Shown: positions 35,707 to 43,703 of the stretch, in pieces
Layout: the number at the start of each line of letters is the position of its first letter
Position numbering within the stretch: position 1 is the first letter of the stretch
Assembly (NCBI RefSeq): GCF_902706095.1
Contig: NZ_CACSJP010000003.1
Span: 535,050-599,049, forward strand
Source: Rhizobium sp. 18065
GTDB taxonomy: Bacteria > Pseudomonadota > Alphaproteobacteria > Rhizobiales > Rhizobiaceae
Direction: 5' to 3'
DNA length: 64,000 bases
Notes under the pieces: generated by a model
Databases searched by the model: none
What the model was told of the DNA's origin: nothing
Seen by the model: only the letters and a program-made list of their open reading frames with translations
Program-made: the position numbers and the translations under genes

Positions 35707-36510
35707 ATGACTGCGCATGACGCCGATATCGAGCAACGTTTTGCTCTTGCGAAGACCCTGGCCAAGGAGGCCGGCGCTCTGGCGCTCGACTATTTCAACA
35801 GGCGCGAGACGCTCGTGATCGAGACCAAGCGCGATCTGCAGGATGTCGTGTCCATCGCCGACCGCAACGTCGAGACGCTTTTGAGCGAACGCGTGGCCAA
35901 GGCGCTTCCGGACGATGGCTTCCTTGGCGAGGAGTTTGGCCTGCAACCTGGCAGTTCCGGCTATACTTGGGTTGTCGATCCGATTGACGGCACGGCGCCC
36001 TTCGTCAACGGAATGCCGACATGGTGTGTCTCGATTGCAGTCCTGCATCAGGGCGTGCCGGTGGTCGGCGTGATCCAGGTGCCCTGTGTCGATGAAACCT
36101 ATGCGGCTGCCACGGGCATGGGTGCCAGCCTCAACGATAAGACACTTGTTCTTGATCCCAGCCGGACGATCCGCAACGCCCTGACGGGCATTGGCAGCAA
36201 CAGCTACGTGAGCCCGGAATGTGTTGGCGGGATCGTCACCGATCTGCTCGCTCAGGGCGGCAACTTCATCCGCAATGGATCCGGCGCGCTGATGCTGGCC
36301 TATGTCGCCGCGGGACGCCTAGTTGGTTACTATGAGCCGCATATGCGTGCCTGGGATTGCATGGCCGGATTTTGCCTGGTGAAGGAAGCAGGCGGCCAGT
36401 ATCTCGACTTTCCGGCAGAAGGAGATGCGCTGCTTGAAGGACATCCCGTCCTGGCGAGCAATCCCGGGGCCTATTCGGATCTTCTCGATATTCATCAGCG
36501 GCGTCGTTGA
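35707..36510 (+). CDS. Inositol monophosphatase family phosphatase
   Basis: Mg2+-dependent, Li+-sensitive-type phosphatase fold, 267 residues. Metal ligands and catalytic residues: Glu in LGEEFG, DPIDGTAPFVNG, and the C-terminal AWDCMAGFCLVKEAGG. ATG 35707 follows AAGGA by 8 bases; ATG 35686 has no such site. Family members remove phosphate from inositol, histidinol, fructose bisphosphate and related compounds. Placed 70 bases after the ATPase gene in the same direction, it suggests that the transporter imports a phosphorylated sugar or polyol that is then dephosphorylated in the cytoplasm. Confidence 0.9.
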   Translation: MTAHDADIEQRFALAKTLAKEAGALALDYFNRRETLVIETKRDLQDVVSIADRNVETLLSERVAKALPDDGFLGEEFGLQPGSSGYTWVVDPIDGTAPFVNGMPTWCVSIAVLHQGVPVVGVIQVPCVDETYAAATGMGASLNDKTLVLDPSRTIRNALTGIGSNSYVSPECVGGIVTDLLAQGGNFIRNGSGALMLAYVAAGRLVGYYEPHMRAWDCMAGFCLVKEAGGQYLDFPAEGDALLEGHPVLASNPGAYSDLLDIHQRRR

Positions 36511-36685
36511 GGTTTCCAGAAGCGATCCCTGGGATCGGTGTGACGGCCCTGTGACGTTGAGATGACGACGCGTGTGACGCCTTTTCGAAAGACTTGGGCG
36601 TCGCACATCCGTGTCCGCGCATGGCTGTGCAATGCACCAGTGACGGCTGAGAAATCTTCTTTGAGCAAAGCCCTGGACCTCTGCT

Positions 36686-37423
36686 ATGAGGTTTGCTTTC
36701 CGAAAGACTGCAGTTCGTCACGAAAGCCACGCCTTGGAAACCTCGCTCTATCCGCCCGTCAAGTTGTTCCTCGAACGTGCCGGCTATGTCGTCAAGGGAG
36801 AGATCGGCGGATGCGATGTCGTCGGTCTCGCCGAAGGTGAGACGACGCTGGTCGTCATCTGCGAATTGAAACTGACCTTCAATCTGGAACTTATCCTGCA
36901 GGCGGTCGATCGGGCGTCAGCCTGCGATGAGGTCTGGATTGCGGCACGCATTTCGGCCCGCGGCAAGGGACGTGAGGCCGACCGGCGTTACCGCGACCTG
37001 TGTCGGCGACTGGGCATCGGCATGCTTGGCGTATCCGATGCCGGCGAGGTCAGCATAATCGTCAGCTCCGTATCGCCGATGCCACGCAGCAATCCCAAAC
37101 GTCGAACCCGTCTGGTCAAGGAACACAAGAAGCGGCAAGGCGATCCGGCGCTTGGCGGATCGACGAAAGTGCCGATCATGACAGCCTATCGTCAGCAGGC
37201 TCTTGCCTGTGCCGCAGCCCTTGCCAATGGCCCTTTGCGTCCGCGTGATCTCAAATCCGCTGTGCCGACAGCCGGTCAGATCCTGCTGGCCAATTATTAT
37301 GGCTGGTTCGAGAGAGTGGAAAAGGGAGTTTACGCGCTTAGCGCTGCCGGTAGTGACGCGCTGATGCGTTGGCCTCGATCGGCGTCGGACAAGGAGCGTG
37401 GGGGCGACCGGACGGATATGTGA
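36686..37423 (+). CDS. DUF2161 protein, PD-(D/E)XK nuclease-like
   Basis: 245-residue protein of the DUF2161 family found in rhizobia and relatives and often named phosphodiesterase. The N-terminal half has the arrangement Asp in GGCDVVGL and Glu-Leu-Lys in VVICELKL, which matches the PD-(D/E)XK metal-binding core. The C-terminal part looks like a winged helix (ALANGPLRPRDLKSAVPTAGQILLANYYGWFERVEKGVYALS). Cytoplasmic. No strong ribosome site precedes ATG 36686; a TTG near 36734 (LETSLYPPVKLFL) is an alternative start. It ends just before a shared terminator. Biological role unknown. Confidence 0.8.
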   Translation: MRFAFRKTAVRHESHALETSLYPPVKLFLERAGYVVKGEIGGCDVVGLAEGETTLVVICELKLTFNLELILQAVDRASACDEVWIAARISARGKGREADRRYRDLCRRLGIGMLGVSDAGEVSIIVSSVSPMPRSNPKRRTRLVKEHKKRQGDPALGGSTKVPIMTAYRQQALACAAALANGPLRPRDLKSAVPTAGQILLANYYGWFERVEKGVYALSAAGSDALMRWPRSASDKERGGDRTDM

Positions 37424-37431
37424 AAAAGAAT

Positions 37432-37463
37432 GAAGCCGCATCGTTTCGTAACGATGCGGCTTC
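37432..37463. terminator. Bidirectional intrinsic terminator
   Basis: GAAGCCGCATCGTT pairs perfectly with AACGATGCGGCTTC (14 bp, TCGT loop) between two convergent genes. On the minus strand it is followed by ATTCTTTTTC, a good T-run for the MFS gene. On the plus strand it is followed by TTGATCC, a weaker one. Confidence 0.85.
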
Positions 37464-37477
37464 TTGATCCGCATGCC

Positions 37478-39130
37478 TTAGCCAAAGAGCGCCAAGGTCG
37501 CCTTCAGCGTGTTCCACACACCCCACAGCATCGGAATGCCGACCGCGGTCCATGCGATCAGGGCCTTGCCATCGAAACCGCCCTTGCCGATGCCGAAGGA
37601 ACCGCTCGGGCCTGCATTCGCCGCAGCACTCTTTGCCTGAAGCGCTGCAACCTCTTCGTCCGTCATGAACCACTTGTCGGCCAGCGGCCGGACAAAGGCA
37701 TTGGCAATCAGGCCGAGCAACAGCATGCCGGCGAGAATATACATGGTGAAGTTATAGACCTGGTCGCGCGGAACACCGGCGGCAATCTGCGCTTCGCGGA
37801 TATAGTTGACGACGACCGGGCCAATGATGCCCGCCGTTGCCCAGGCCGTCAGCAGACGGCCATGGATGGCGCCGACGAACTGGGTTCCGAAAATGTCGGC
37901 AAGGTAGGCCGGGATGGTGGCGAAACCGCCGCCGTACATCGACAGGATGATGCAGAACATGCCGACGAACAGGATCTTGCTCTGGATGCCGGCAGCCCAA
38001 GGGGCCAAAGCGTAGAGCACGATGCCGAGGACGAAGAAGCAGAAGTAGGTGTTCTTGCGGCCGATCTTGTCCGACAGTGATGCCCAGAAGAAACGGCCGC
38101 CGATGTTGAACAGGGACAGCAGGCCGGCAAAACCGGCAGCGATCGCCGCAATTGCTGCGAGCTGTTCAGGTTGAAGGTCGATGAAGGCGACGCCTGGTTG
38201 ACCGATCAACGAGCCGGCAAAAATCTCCTGCAGCATGGGAGACGCCATGCCGATAACGCCGATGCCGGCTGAGACATTGAGGCAGAGAACGGCCCAGATC
38301 AGCCAGAACTGGCGGGTCTTGTGGGCATCGCGCAGATGCACATGCCGAGTGGTGATCATCGTGCTCTTGGCAGCCGGTGCCGTCCAGCCTTCCGGACGCC
38401 AACCTGCCGGCGGAATGCGGTAGCCGAATGCGCCGCCCATCATGAAGACGAAATAGACAGCGGCCATGACGACGAAGGTCTGCCAGACGCCGACCGAACT
38501 ATCGGTGCGGAAATGGGTCATCAGCAGATTGGCCAGCGGTGCACCGATCATGGCACCACCGCCAAAGCCCATGATCGCCATGCCGGTCGCCATGCCGCGA
38601 CGATCCGGGAACCATTTGATCAGGGTCGATACCGGCGAGATGTAGCCAAGGCCCAACCCAATGCCGCCGATCACGCCGGCACCCAGCCACATCAGCCACA
38701 GCTGATGAGTGAGCACGCCGAGTGCTGCGACCAGGATGCCGCCGCACCAGCAACAGGCGGAGACAAAGCCGGCTTTGCGTGGGCCAGCGCGCTCGAGCCA
38801 ACCGCCCCAGATGGCAGCTGACGACCCGAGCAGCACGAAGAACAACGTGTAGATCCAGCCGAGGTCGCTGACGCGCCAATCACAGCTGGTGGTGAACAGG
38901 GCCGAAGTCAGTGTCAGGTCGGAGCAGGTTGCGGCAGCGGTGATGCCGATCGATTTCGACAGCGGCAGCCAGAAAACGCTGAAACCATAGGCCATGCCGA
39001 TACAGAGATGAATGGCCAGTGCTGCCGGTGGCACGAGCCAGCGATTAAAACCCGGTTTGGCGATGATGCGCTCGCGGTCAAGAAGCCCGATCGCTCCTCC
39101 GCCGGGGTATGTGTCTGTTGTCGCGGCCAT
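37478..39130 (-). CDS. OFA-family MFS transporter (oxalate/formate antiporter-like)
   Basis: Major facilitator of 550 residues in the OxlT/OFA group: about 12 helices plus one extra C-terminal helix (ALIAWTAVGIPMLWGVWNTL). It probably moves a small carboxylate. ATG 39130 has GGGAGGAC about 8 bases upstream; a frame open to 39385 would run back through the regulatory region. Motifs: GLGLGYISPVSTLIKWFPDRRGMATG and ASLSDKIGRKNTYF. A long cytoplasmic segment near 350 and a basic tail are also present. A canonical sigma-54 promoter stands 135-150 bases upstream, and an NtrC-type system is encoded just before it, so the gene is very likely under that system's control. Confidence 0.92.
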   Translation of the reverse strand: MAATTDTYPGGGAIGLLDRERIIAKPGFNRWLVPPAALAIHLCIGMAYGFSVFWLPLSKSIGITAAATCSDLTLTSALFTTSCDWRVSDLGWIYTLFFVLLGSSAAIWGGWLERAGPRKAGFVSACCWCGGILVAALGVLTHQLWLMWLGAGVIGGIGLGLGYISPVSTLIKWFPDRRGMATGMAIMGFGGGAMIGAPLANLLMTHFRTDSSVGVWQTFVVMAAVYFVFMMGGAFGYRIPPAGWRPEGWTAPAAKSTMITTRHVHLRDAHKTRQFWLIWAVLCLNVSAGIGVIGMASPMLQEIFAGSLIGQPGVAFIDLQPEQLAAIAAIAAGFAGLLSLFNIGGRFFWASLSDKIGRKNTYFCFFVLGIVLYALAPWAAGIQSKILFVGMFCIILSMYGGGFATIPAYLADIFGTQFVGAIHGRLLTAWATAGIIGPVVVNYIREAQIAAGVPRDQVYNFTMYILAGMLLLGLIANAFVRPLADKWFMTDEEVAALQAKSAAANAGPSGSFGIGKGGFDGKALIAWTAVGIPMLWGVWNTLKATLALFG

Positions 39131-39264
39131 GATTTTTGTCCTCCCTTGCGCCCGAATGTCATCAGGCGTGTCCCAGTTGCAGTCTTTGCCGGGTTCAATA
39201 GAGGCCATTGTGCCATGCGGTTTGTCGCGCATGCGCAAGGCCTCGTCCATCCCCGCAGGAGCGT

Positions 39265-39280
39265 TGCAACCGGTGTGCCA
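39265..39280 (-). promoter_or_regulatory. Sigma-54 promoter for the OFA-family transporter
   Basis: On the minus strand TGGCAC-ACCGG-TTGCAA: the -24 element at 39280-39275 and the -12 element at 39269-39264, with the invariant GG-N10-GC spacing. The transcript would start near 39254, leaving a leader of about 125 bases before ATG 39130. The agreement with TGGCAC-N5-TTGC(A/T) is exact. Confidence 0.85.
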
Positions 39281-39323
39281 GATTGGAATTTGTGTTTTAT
39301 CAAGGGTTTGTCGATGATCAGGC

Positions 39324-39401
39324 GGCTGCCCGAAGCCAGTTGACGGACAAAATGTCCGGGAAAACAGGGACAGATTGTCCGTCAACTGGCTTCGGGCAGC
39401 C
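39324..39401. repeat. Perfect 27-bp inverted repeat spanning the kinase stop codon
   Basis: The arm 39324-39350 is the exact reverse complement of 39375-39401, with a 24-bp centre. The right arm encodes the last codons and stop of the histidine kinase (LPEAS-stop) on the minus strand; the left arm is an inverted copy of that gene end. The inner ends of the arms contribute to the two activator-like palindromes at 39345-39380. No T-run follows on either strand, so a plain terminator is not indicated. Confidence 0.95.
39345..39380 (-). promoter_or_regulatory. Probable upstream activator sites, two GGACA-N3-TGTCC palindromes
   Basis: GGACA-AAA-TGTCC (39345-39357) and GGACA-GAT-TGTCC (39368-39380), centres 23 bp apart (about two helical turns). 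They lie about 97 and 120 bp upstream of the predicted start of the sigma-54 promoter, the usual enhancer distance for NtrC-type activators. The likely binder is the response regulator encoded at 41384-42919. Confidence 0.75.
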
Positions 39402-41391
39402 AGATCGAAAAGCAGGTGCCCTTGCCGGGTTCGCTCTGCACGGAGATCCGACCGCCCTGACGGGTGATCAACCGCTGGCTGATGGAGAGGCCGAGACCCG
39501 TTCCATCCCGTTTCTTGGTCGAAAAGAACGGATCAAAGATCCGCCCGATCAGGTCCGGTGCCATGCCTACGCCGGTGTCTTCGACCTCAAGGGCGAGGCC
39601 TTTCTTGCCATCCATGTTCTGATCGAAGGTACGGATCGTCAGTTTGCCGCCATTCGGCATGGCGTGCAGGGCATTGACGATCAGGTTGACCGCGACCTGC
39701 TGCAATTCCGTGCGGTTCATAAGGACCAGCCTGGTTGCCCGATCCTCAAGCACAAGGGCGATCTCGGCCTTGTTGAGCAGATGCTGCACCAGCGGCAGGC
39801 AATCCAGGACCACGTCCTTGGCAGCATGGCGCTCGAGATAGCCAGCATATTCCTCTGGTTTGGCAAACTGCAAAAGCTTGGTGACGATCTGGCTGATCCG
39901 GTGGATCTGTTCGTCGATCAGCCGGAATTCGACATTGGCCTCGTCTGCCTTTTCGCCGAGAACACTGCGCACGACGTCGAGATTGCCCTGGATAACGGCA
40001 ATCGGGTTGTTGATTTCATGGGCGACGCCTGCGGTGATCTCGCCGATGGCCGCAAGCTTTTCCGACATGATCAACTGCTTCGTTGTCGCCTCGATCTGGC
40101 GGTTGGCAAGCTCCAGTTCGCTGGTGCGCTCAGCCACGCGGTCATTCAACTCGTCGTTCCATTGCCGGAGCTCACGATCACGCTGCTGCAACTGTTCCAG
40201 CAAACCATCGAGATGCAGCGCCACGCGCCCGATCTCGTCGCTGGCGGCCTTGAGCTCGGTCCTTGCGCCCATGTTGCCGGCCTCGACGCGGGTAATGGTG
40301 TCGCTCATTCGCTCCAGTGGCTTGAAGATCGCGCGCGCCCAACGCAAAAAGATTGGAACGCTTGCGGCCGCAACGGCCAGAAAGGCGAGTATGATGGTCA
40401 GCAGCGTCGTCTGCTTTGCCTGCCGGAAGGGCGTCTCGAGGAAGCCGACATAGAGCATGCCGACACGTTTGCCGAAGCTGTCGACAATTGGCTCATAGGC
40501 CGAGATGTACCAGTCATTGACGACGAAGGCGCTGTCGAGCCAGGTCTGGCCATCATCCAGCACCGCCGCGCGCACGGCAGCAGAGACCCGTGTGCCGAGA
40601 GCCCGGCGATCCTCGAACAGCCGTACATTGGTGCTGACGCGCACATCCTCGAGAAATAGCGTTGCCGTACCTTTGCTGCCCTCTGGAAGGCTCGCCTCGC
40701 GGTAGACGAGATCGTTGATCGTATCGATGAAGACGAGGTTCTGGTTGAGCAGGATGCCGCCGACCAGGGCTGCCCGCGTTCCATCGGCAAGCGTGATCGG
40801 ACTGGCCGATTGCACCACCATGCCGCGTGTCTCGCTTTGCTTGTCGGTCTGGACCGCATTGGGTGTGTCGACGAGATCGATCCGCGCACGGGCAGCCAGC
40901 ACCGGGGAGATCTCGGCCAGTTGCTGGTTGGAGAATATGTCGATTGCGGTGGAGGACTTGCCGGCAAGCGCCGAGACGACAACGGGAAAGGCAGTGCGTG
41001 GCTGTCCATCGGTAGCTGTCGTATTGCCCTCGTCATTCACCAGAATCAGGAAATCCAGGCCAAGTGCCTGGCGGCTCTGCTCGAGAAACGTTGAAAGATC
41101 CGGCTGTGCACCGGACCCTGCGGCATCGCGGAAGGCAACCGAGACCGCCAGCGCCTGAATGTGCTCGCCGGTATTTTCCAGAATGCGCGACAGATACTGA
41201 TGCGCGATGGTCAGGTCGCCATTGACCTTGGCAATCAGCAGTGCATCGAACTTGGCGTTCCAGCGGGCGATTGTAATGCCCAGCAGCAGCGGCAGGATGA
41301 CCAGTGTCGGCAGAAGTGCGATGGCCAGCAGCCGGAACCGGATGGAGCGAACTGGACGGGTCGGCGCGGTGGTGATCCCGGTATCAGCCAT
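39382..41391 (-). CDS. Sensor histidine kinase, double-Cache type, partner of NtrC-type regulator
   Basis: Transmembrane kinase of 669 residues. TM1 about 18-43, a large periplasmic Cache-like sensor (about 45-315), TM2 about 325-348, HAMP (RVEAGNMGARTELKAASDEIGRV), a coiled coil, then the phosphoacceptor His in TAGVAHEINNPIAVIQGN. ATPase boxes: NLIVNALHAMPNGG, VEDTGVGM, DPFFSTKKRDGTGLGLS. ATG 41391 overlaps the regulator stop by 8 bases; an upstream ATG at 41457 lies deeper in that gene. Architecture resembles DctB-like sensors of small organic acids, which fits the adjacent OFA transporter. Confidence 0.92.
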   Translation of the reverse strand: MADTGITTAPTRPVRSIRFRLLAIALLPTLVILPLLLGITIARWNAKFDALLIAKVNGDLTIAHQYLSRILENTGEHIQALAVSVAFRDAAGSGAQPDLSTFLEQSRQALGLDFLILVNDEGNTTATDGQPRTAFPVVVSALAGKSSTAIDIFSNQQLAEISPVLAARARIDLVDTPNAVQTDKQSETRGMVVQSASPITLADGTRAALVGGILLNQNLVFIDTINDLVYREASLPEGSKGTATLFLEDVRVSTNVRLFEDRRALGTRVSAAVRAAVLDDGQTWLDSAFVVNDWYISAYEPIVDSFGKRVGMLYVGFLETPFRQAKQTTLLTIILAFLAVAAASVPIFLRWARAIFKPLERMSDTITRVEAGNMGARTELKAASDEIGRVALHLDGLLEQLQQRDRELRQWNDELNDRVAERTSELELANRQIEATTKQLIMSEKLAAIGEITAGVAHEINNPIAVIQGNLDVVRSVLGEKADEANVEFRLIDEQIHRISQIVTKLLQFAKPEEYAGYLERHAAKDVVLDCLPLVQHLLNKAEIALVLEDRATRLVLMNRTELQQVAVNLIVNALHAMPNGGKLTIRTFDQNMDGKKGLALEVEDTGVGMAPDLIGRIFDPFFSTKKRDGTGLGLSISQRLITRQGGRISVQSEPGKGTCFSIWLPEAS

Positions 41392-42919
41392 TCCAGACGG
41401 CACATTTGCGGTCGATGGTCTTTCGCGAAATGCCGAGGCGCTTCGCCGCCTCGTCACGATTGCCGCTGCATTCCTTCAGTACTGCGAGGATATGGTGTCG
41501 TTCGACGTCTTCCAGCGTCGCAGCCAAAGGGCTTGCCGGGAGCGTTGCGCTGAGATTTGCGGTGTAGCCGTCGCCGGCATGGATATCGGCGCCGATATGG
41601 GCGTTCGCACCCAGGGCGGCATTGGGGGCGGTATTGGGGGCGGCATTCGAGTTCGCGATGACACTGCTGTTGCCGCTGCGTCCATTTCCGCCACCCCTGA
41701 AATCGTCGGGGAATTTGCCAAGGATCAATGTGCGTTCGATCAGGTTGCGCAGTTCGCGCACATTGCCGGGCCAGCCGTAGCGGGCAAGGGCGGCCCTGAC
41801 GGGGGCATCGATTGCCACCTGCGGCATGCCGAGTTGCTGCGACAGCTTTTCCATGAACAGATCCGCCAGTTCCTGCACGTCATTGCCCCGGTCGCGCAGC
41901 GGCGGCAGATGGAGTTGCATCACATTGATGCGGTAGTAGAGGTCGGCGCGGAACCGCCCGCGCTCCACTTCCATGTGCAGATCGGCATTGGTGGCAAAGA
42001 CGAAGCGCAGATCGACCGGCACCTCCCTTTCCGAGCCGACCGGGCGGACGCGGCGGTCCTCGATCACCCTGAGCAGCTTGCTTTGGGTTGCAAGCGGCAT
42101 TTCGCCGATCTCGTCGAGAAACAGTGTGCCGCCCTGGGCATGGGTGAACAAGCCATCCCGGCCACTGCCAGCGCCGGTAAATGCACCCTTGATATGGCCA
42201 AACAGCTCCGTCTCGATCATGTCCGCCGGAATGGCGGCGCAGTTGACCGGCACAAAGGGCTTTTCCGCCCGGTCCGAAAGCGTATGCAGGGAGCGTGCGG
42301 CAACCTCCTTTCCGGTGCCCGATTCGCCTGTCAGAAGCACGGATGTCGGTAAGGGTGCAAGCCTTGCGATCGTGTCGCGCAGGTCGCCGATGACCTGGGA
42401 TCCGCCGATCAACCTGTCGCGCAACAAGATATGTTCGGAGGCAGCCTTCAGCTCGTAACGCAGCACGAAATTCTCACGCTGCAGCCGCATGCGCTCCAGA
42501 CAGCGGGCGACCGAATTGAGGATCTGGTTGGAGCGGAATGGTTTCAATACGAAATCGACAGCCCCGGCGCGCAGCGCCTGGATTGCGGTGTCGAGGTCGG
42601 CAAATGCGGTAATCAGGATCGCCTCGGCAAACAGGCCGATCGCGCGTTGTTCGGCAAGCCAGTCGACGCCGTTCTTTCCCGGCATGATATTGTCGAGGAT
42701 GACGAGGTCGAAATGCTGCATGTCGAGCTTGCGCGACGCCTCATCGGTATCAGACGCCTCTTCGATCAGCCGGCAGCGTGGCCCCAAGGTGCGCACGAGG
42801 AAATTGCGCATGCCCGGTTCGTCGTCGACGACCAGAATCGACGCCTGGGCAAGCAGAGGGCCGAATTCCCGGTCTCGAGCCGCGATATTCGCTGTCGCTT
42901 CTTTCTGCAATGTGTTCAT
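41384..42919 (-). CDS. NtrC-family sigma-54-dependent response regulator
   Basis: 511 residues. Receiver (VVDDEPGM; phospho-Asp in VILDNIMPG; KPF), AAA+ domain (Walker A GESGTGKE; GAFTGAGSGRDG contacting sigma-54; Walker B GGTLFLDEIGEMP), and a C-terminal Fis-type helix-turn-helix (GNRDEAAKRLGISRKTIDRK). The GAFTGA loop is intact, so it can activate sigma-54 promoters such as that at 39265-39280. The linker between AAA+ and DNA-binding parts (about residues 415-470) is an Asn/Ala/Gly-rich low-complexity segment that includes 4-residue repeats. ATG 42919 follows GGAGGAG closely; upstream in-frame ATGs lack such a site. Confidence 0.94.
   Translation of the reverse strand: MNTLQKEATANIAARDREFGPLLAQASILVVDDEPGMRNFLVRTLGPRCRLIEEASDTDEASRKLDMQHFDLVILDNIMPGKNGVDWLAEQRAIGLFAEAILITAFADLDTAIQALRAGAVDFVLKPFRSNQILNSVARCLERMRLQRENFVLRYELKAASEHILLRDRLIGGSQVIGDLRDTIARLAPLPTSVLLTGESGTGKEVAARSLHTLSDRAEKPFVPVNCAAIPADMIETELFGHIKGAFTGAGSGRDGLFTHAQGGTLFLDEIGEMPLATQSKLLRVIEDRRVRPVGSEREVPVDLRFVFATNADLHMEVERGRFRADLYYRINVMQLHLPPLRDRGNDVQELADLFMEKLSQQLGMPQVAIDAPVRAALARYGWPGNVRELRNLIERTLILGKFPDDFRGGGNGRSGNSSVIANSNAAPNTAPNAALGANAHIGADIHAGDGYTANLSATLPASPLAATLEDVERHHILAVLKECSGNRDEAAKRLGISRKTIDRKCAVWNG
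41612..41647. repeat. In-frame 12-bp tandem repeats in the NtrC-type regulator linker
   Basis: GGGGGCGGTATT and GGGGGCGGCATT are adjacent (41624-41647), preceded by a degenerate copy. On the coding strand they give NAAP-NTAP-type tetrapeptides. Change of copy number would alter linker length without shifting the frame. Confidence 0.75.
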
Positions 42920-43127
42920 TCTCTCCTCCACCAGCACCATCCATAGCAAGACCGGTCCTGTGGCACAAATACGCGGGTGTGAGAAAATGGGGTGCGCGGT
43001 GGCGCCTTTTGTCGGCACCATATGACGTTGTGTCAAATAGGGGAGAAAGAGGACAATGGCGACTGACCCCATGGTCGCGCACGGCGCGTATTCCCAATCG
43101 GGGCCGGCGCGCGATCATTCCTGAGCT

Positions 43128-43331
43128 TCACTCTGCCGGCGGCGGTCCTTGTCGCAAAAAGCCGGGTCCGACCTTGCTCGTATTCCAATCGATGCGCCCG
43201 AGCCGGTTGCTCCGCTCCTTGGCCGCCTTGGCGAGTAGTTGGGCAAATGTATCGAGGCTGATCTTGTCCGCGCGCAACATCTGCCGGATCAAGGGATCTT
43301 TCAAGGCTTCCGGAATGGATAGGTCCTGCAT
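43128..43331 (-). CDS. Small hypothetical protein
   Basis: 67 residues (MQDLSIPEALKDPLIRQMLRADKISL...LLAKAAKERSNRLGRIDW). ATG 43331 follows AGGAGG by about 9 bases, clear support for translation; the longer open frame upstream to 43502 is not credible. Predicted helical, soluble. Family not recognised. It lies between the DUF2256 gene and the NtrC-type regulator, all on the minus strand. Confidence 0.65.
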   Translation of the reverse strand: MQDLSIPEALKDPLIRQMLRADKISLDTFAQLLAKAAKERSNRLGRIDWNTSKVGPGFLRQGPPPAE

Positions 43332-43509
43332 GGCGTTACTCCTCCTGTGGGGGTGAGATAACATTGTGATGCAACGGCCAGATGTCGTCTGTGTGGCCGA
43401 ATTCGGGCAGCGTATCACATCGCCGCGAGATCGATTGGATGAATGGCCTGTGGCTGCCCTTTGGATCGGAATGCCATGGTTTACCAAGGCAACCCCCGGC
43501 AATCTGCTT

Positions 43510-43662
43510 TCAATCTCGTTTCACCTTCGTGCGCCGACAGCGTTCCGAGCAGAACTTCACGTCGTCCCAGGTTTTCGACCACTTGCGCCGCCATGTGACT
43601 GGTAAGGAACAAACCTGGCAGGTCTTCGTCGGCATATTGGCTTTCCTGATCATTTTCGCCAT
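43510..43662 (-). CDS. DUF2256 small zinc-ribbon-like protein
   Basis: A 50-codon gene. It begins MAKMIRKANMPTKTCQVCSL, with a CxxC pair (TCQVC) and a second CxxxC pair (FCSERC) that could bind one zinc, separated by TWRRKWSKTWDDVK. This is the signature of DUF2256. AGGA lies 9 bases upstream of the ATG. It is 41 bases downstream of the FeS photolyase gene on the same strand; this neighbour pair is common in bacteria, so a role with the photolyase (DNA or RNA contact, or cofactor handling) is a reasonable guess but unproven. Confidence 0.85.
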   Translation of the reverse strand: MAKMIRKANMPTKTCQVCSLPVTWRRKWSKTWDDVKFCSERCRRTKVKRD

Positions 43663-43703
43663 GGCGTCTTTTCCTATATATATCGGCCACCGGGTGCGCC
43701 GGG

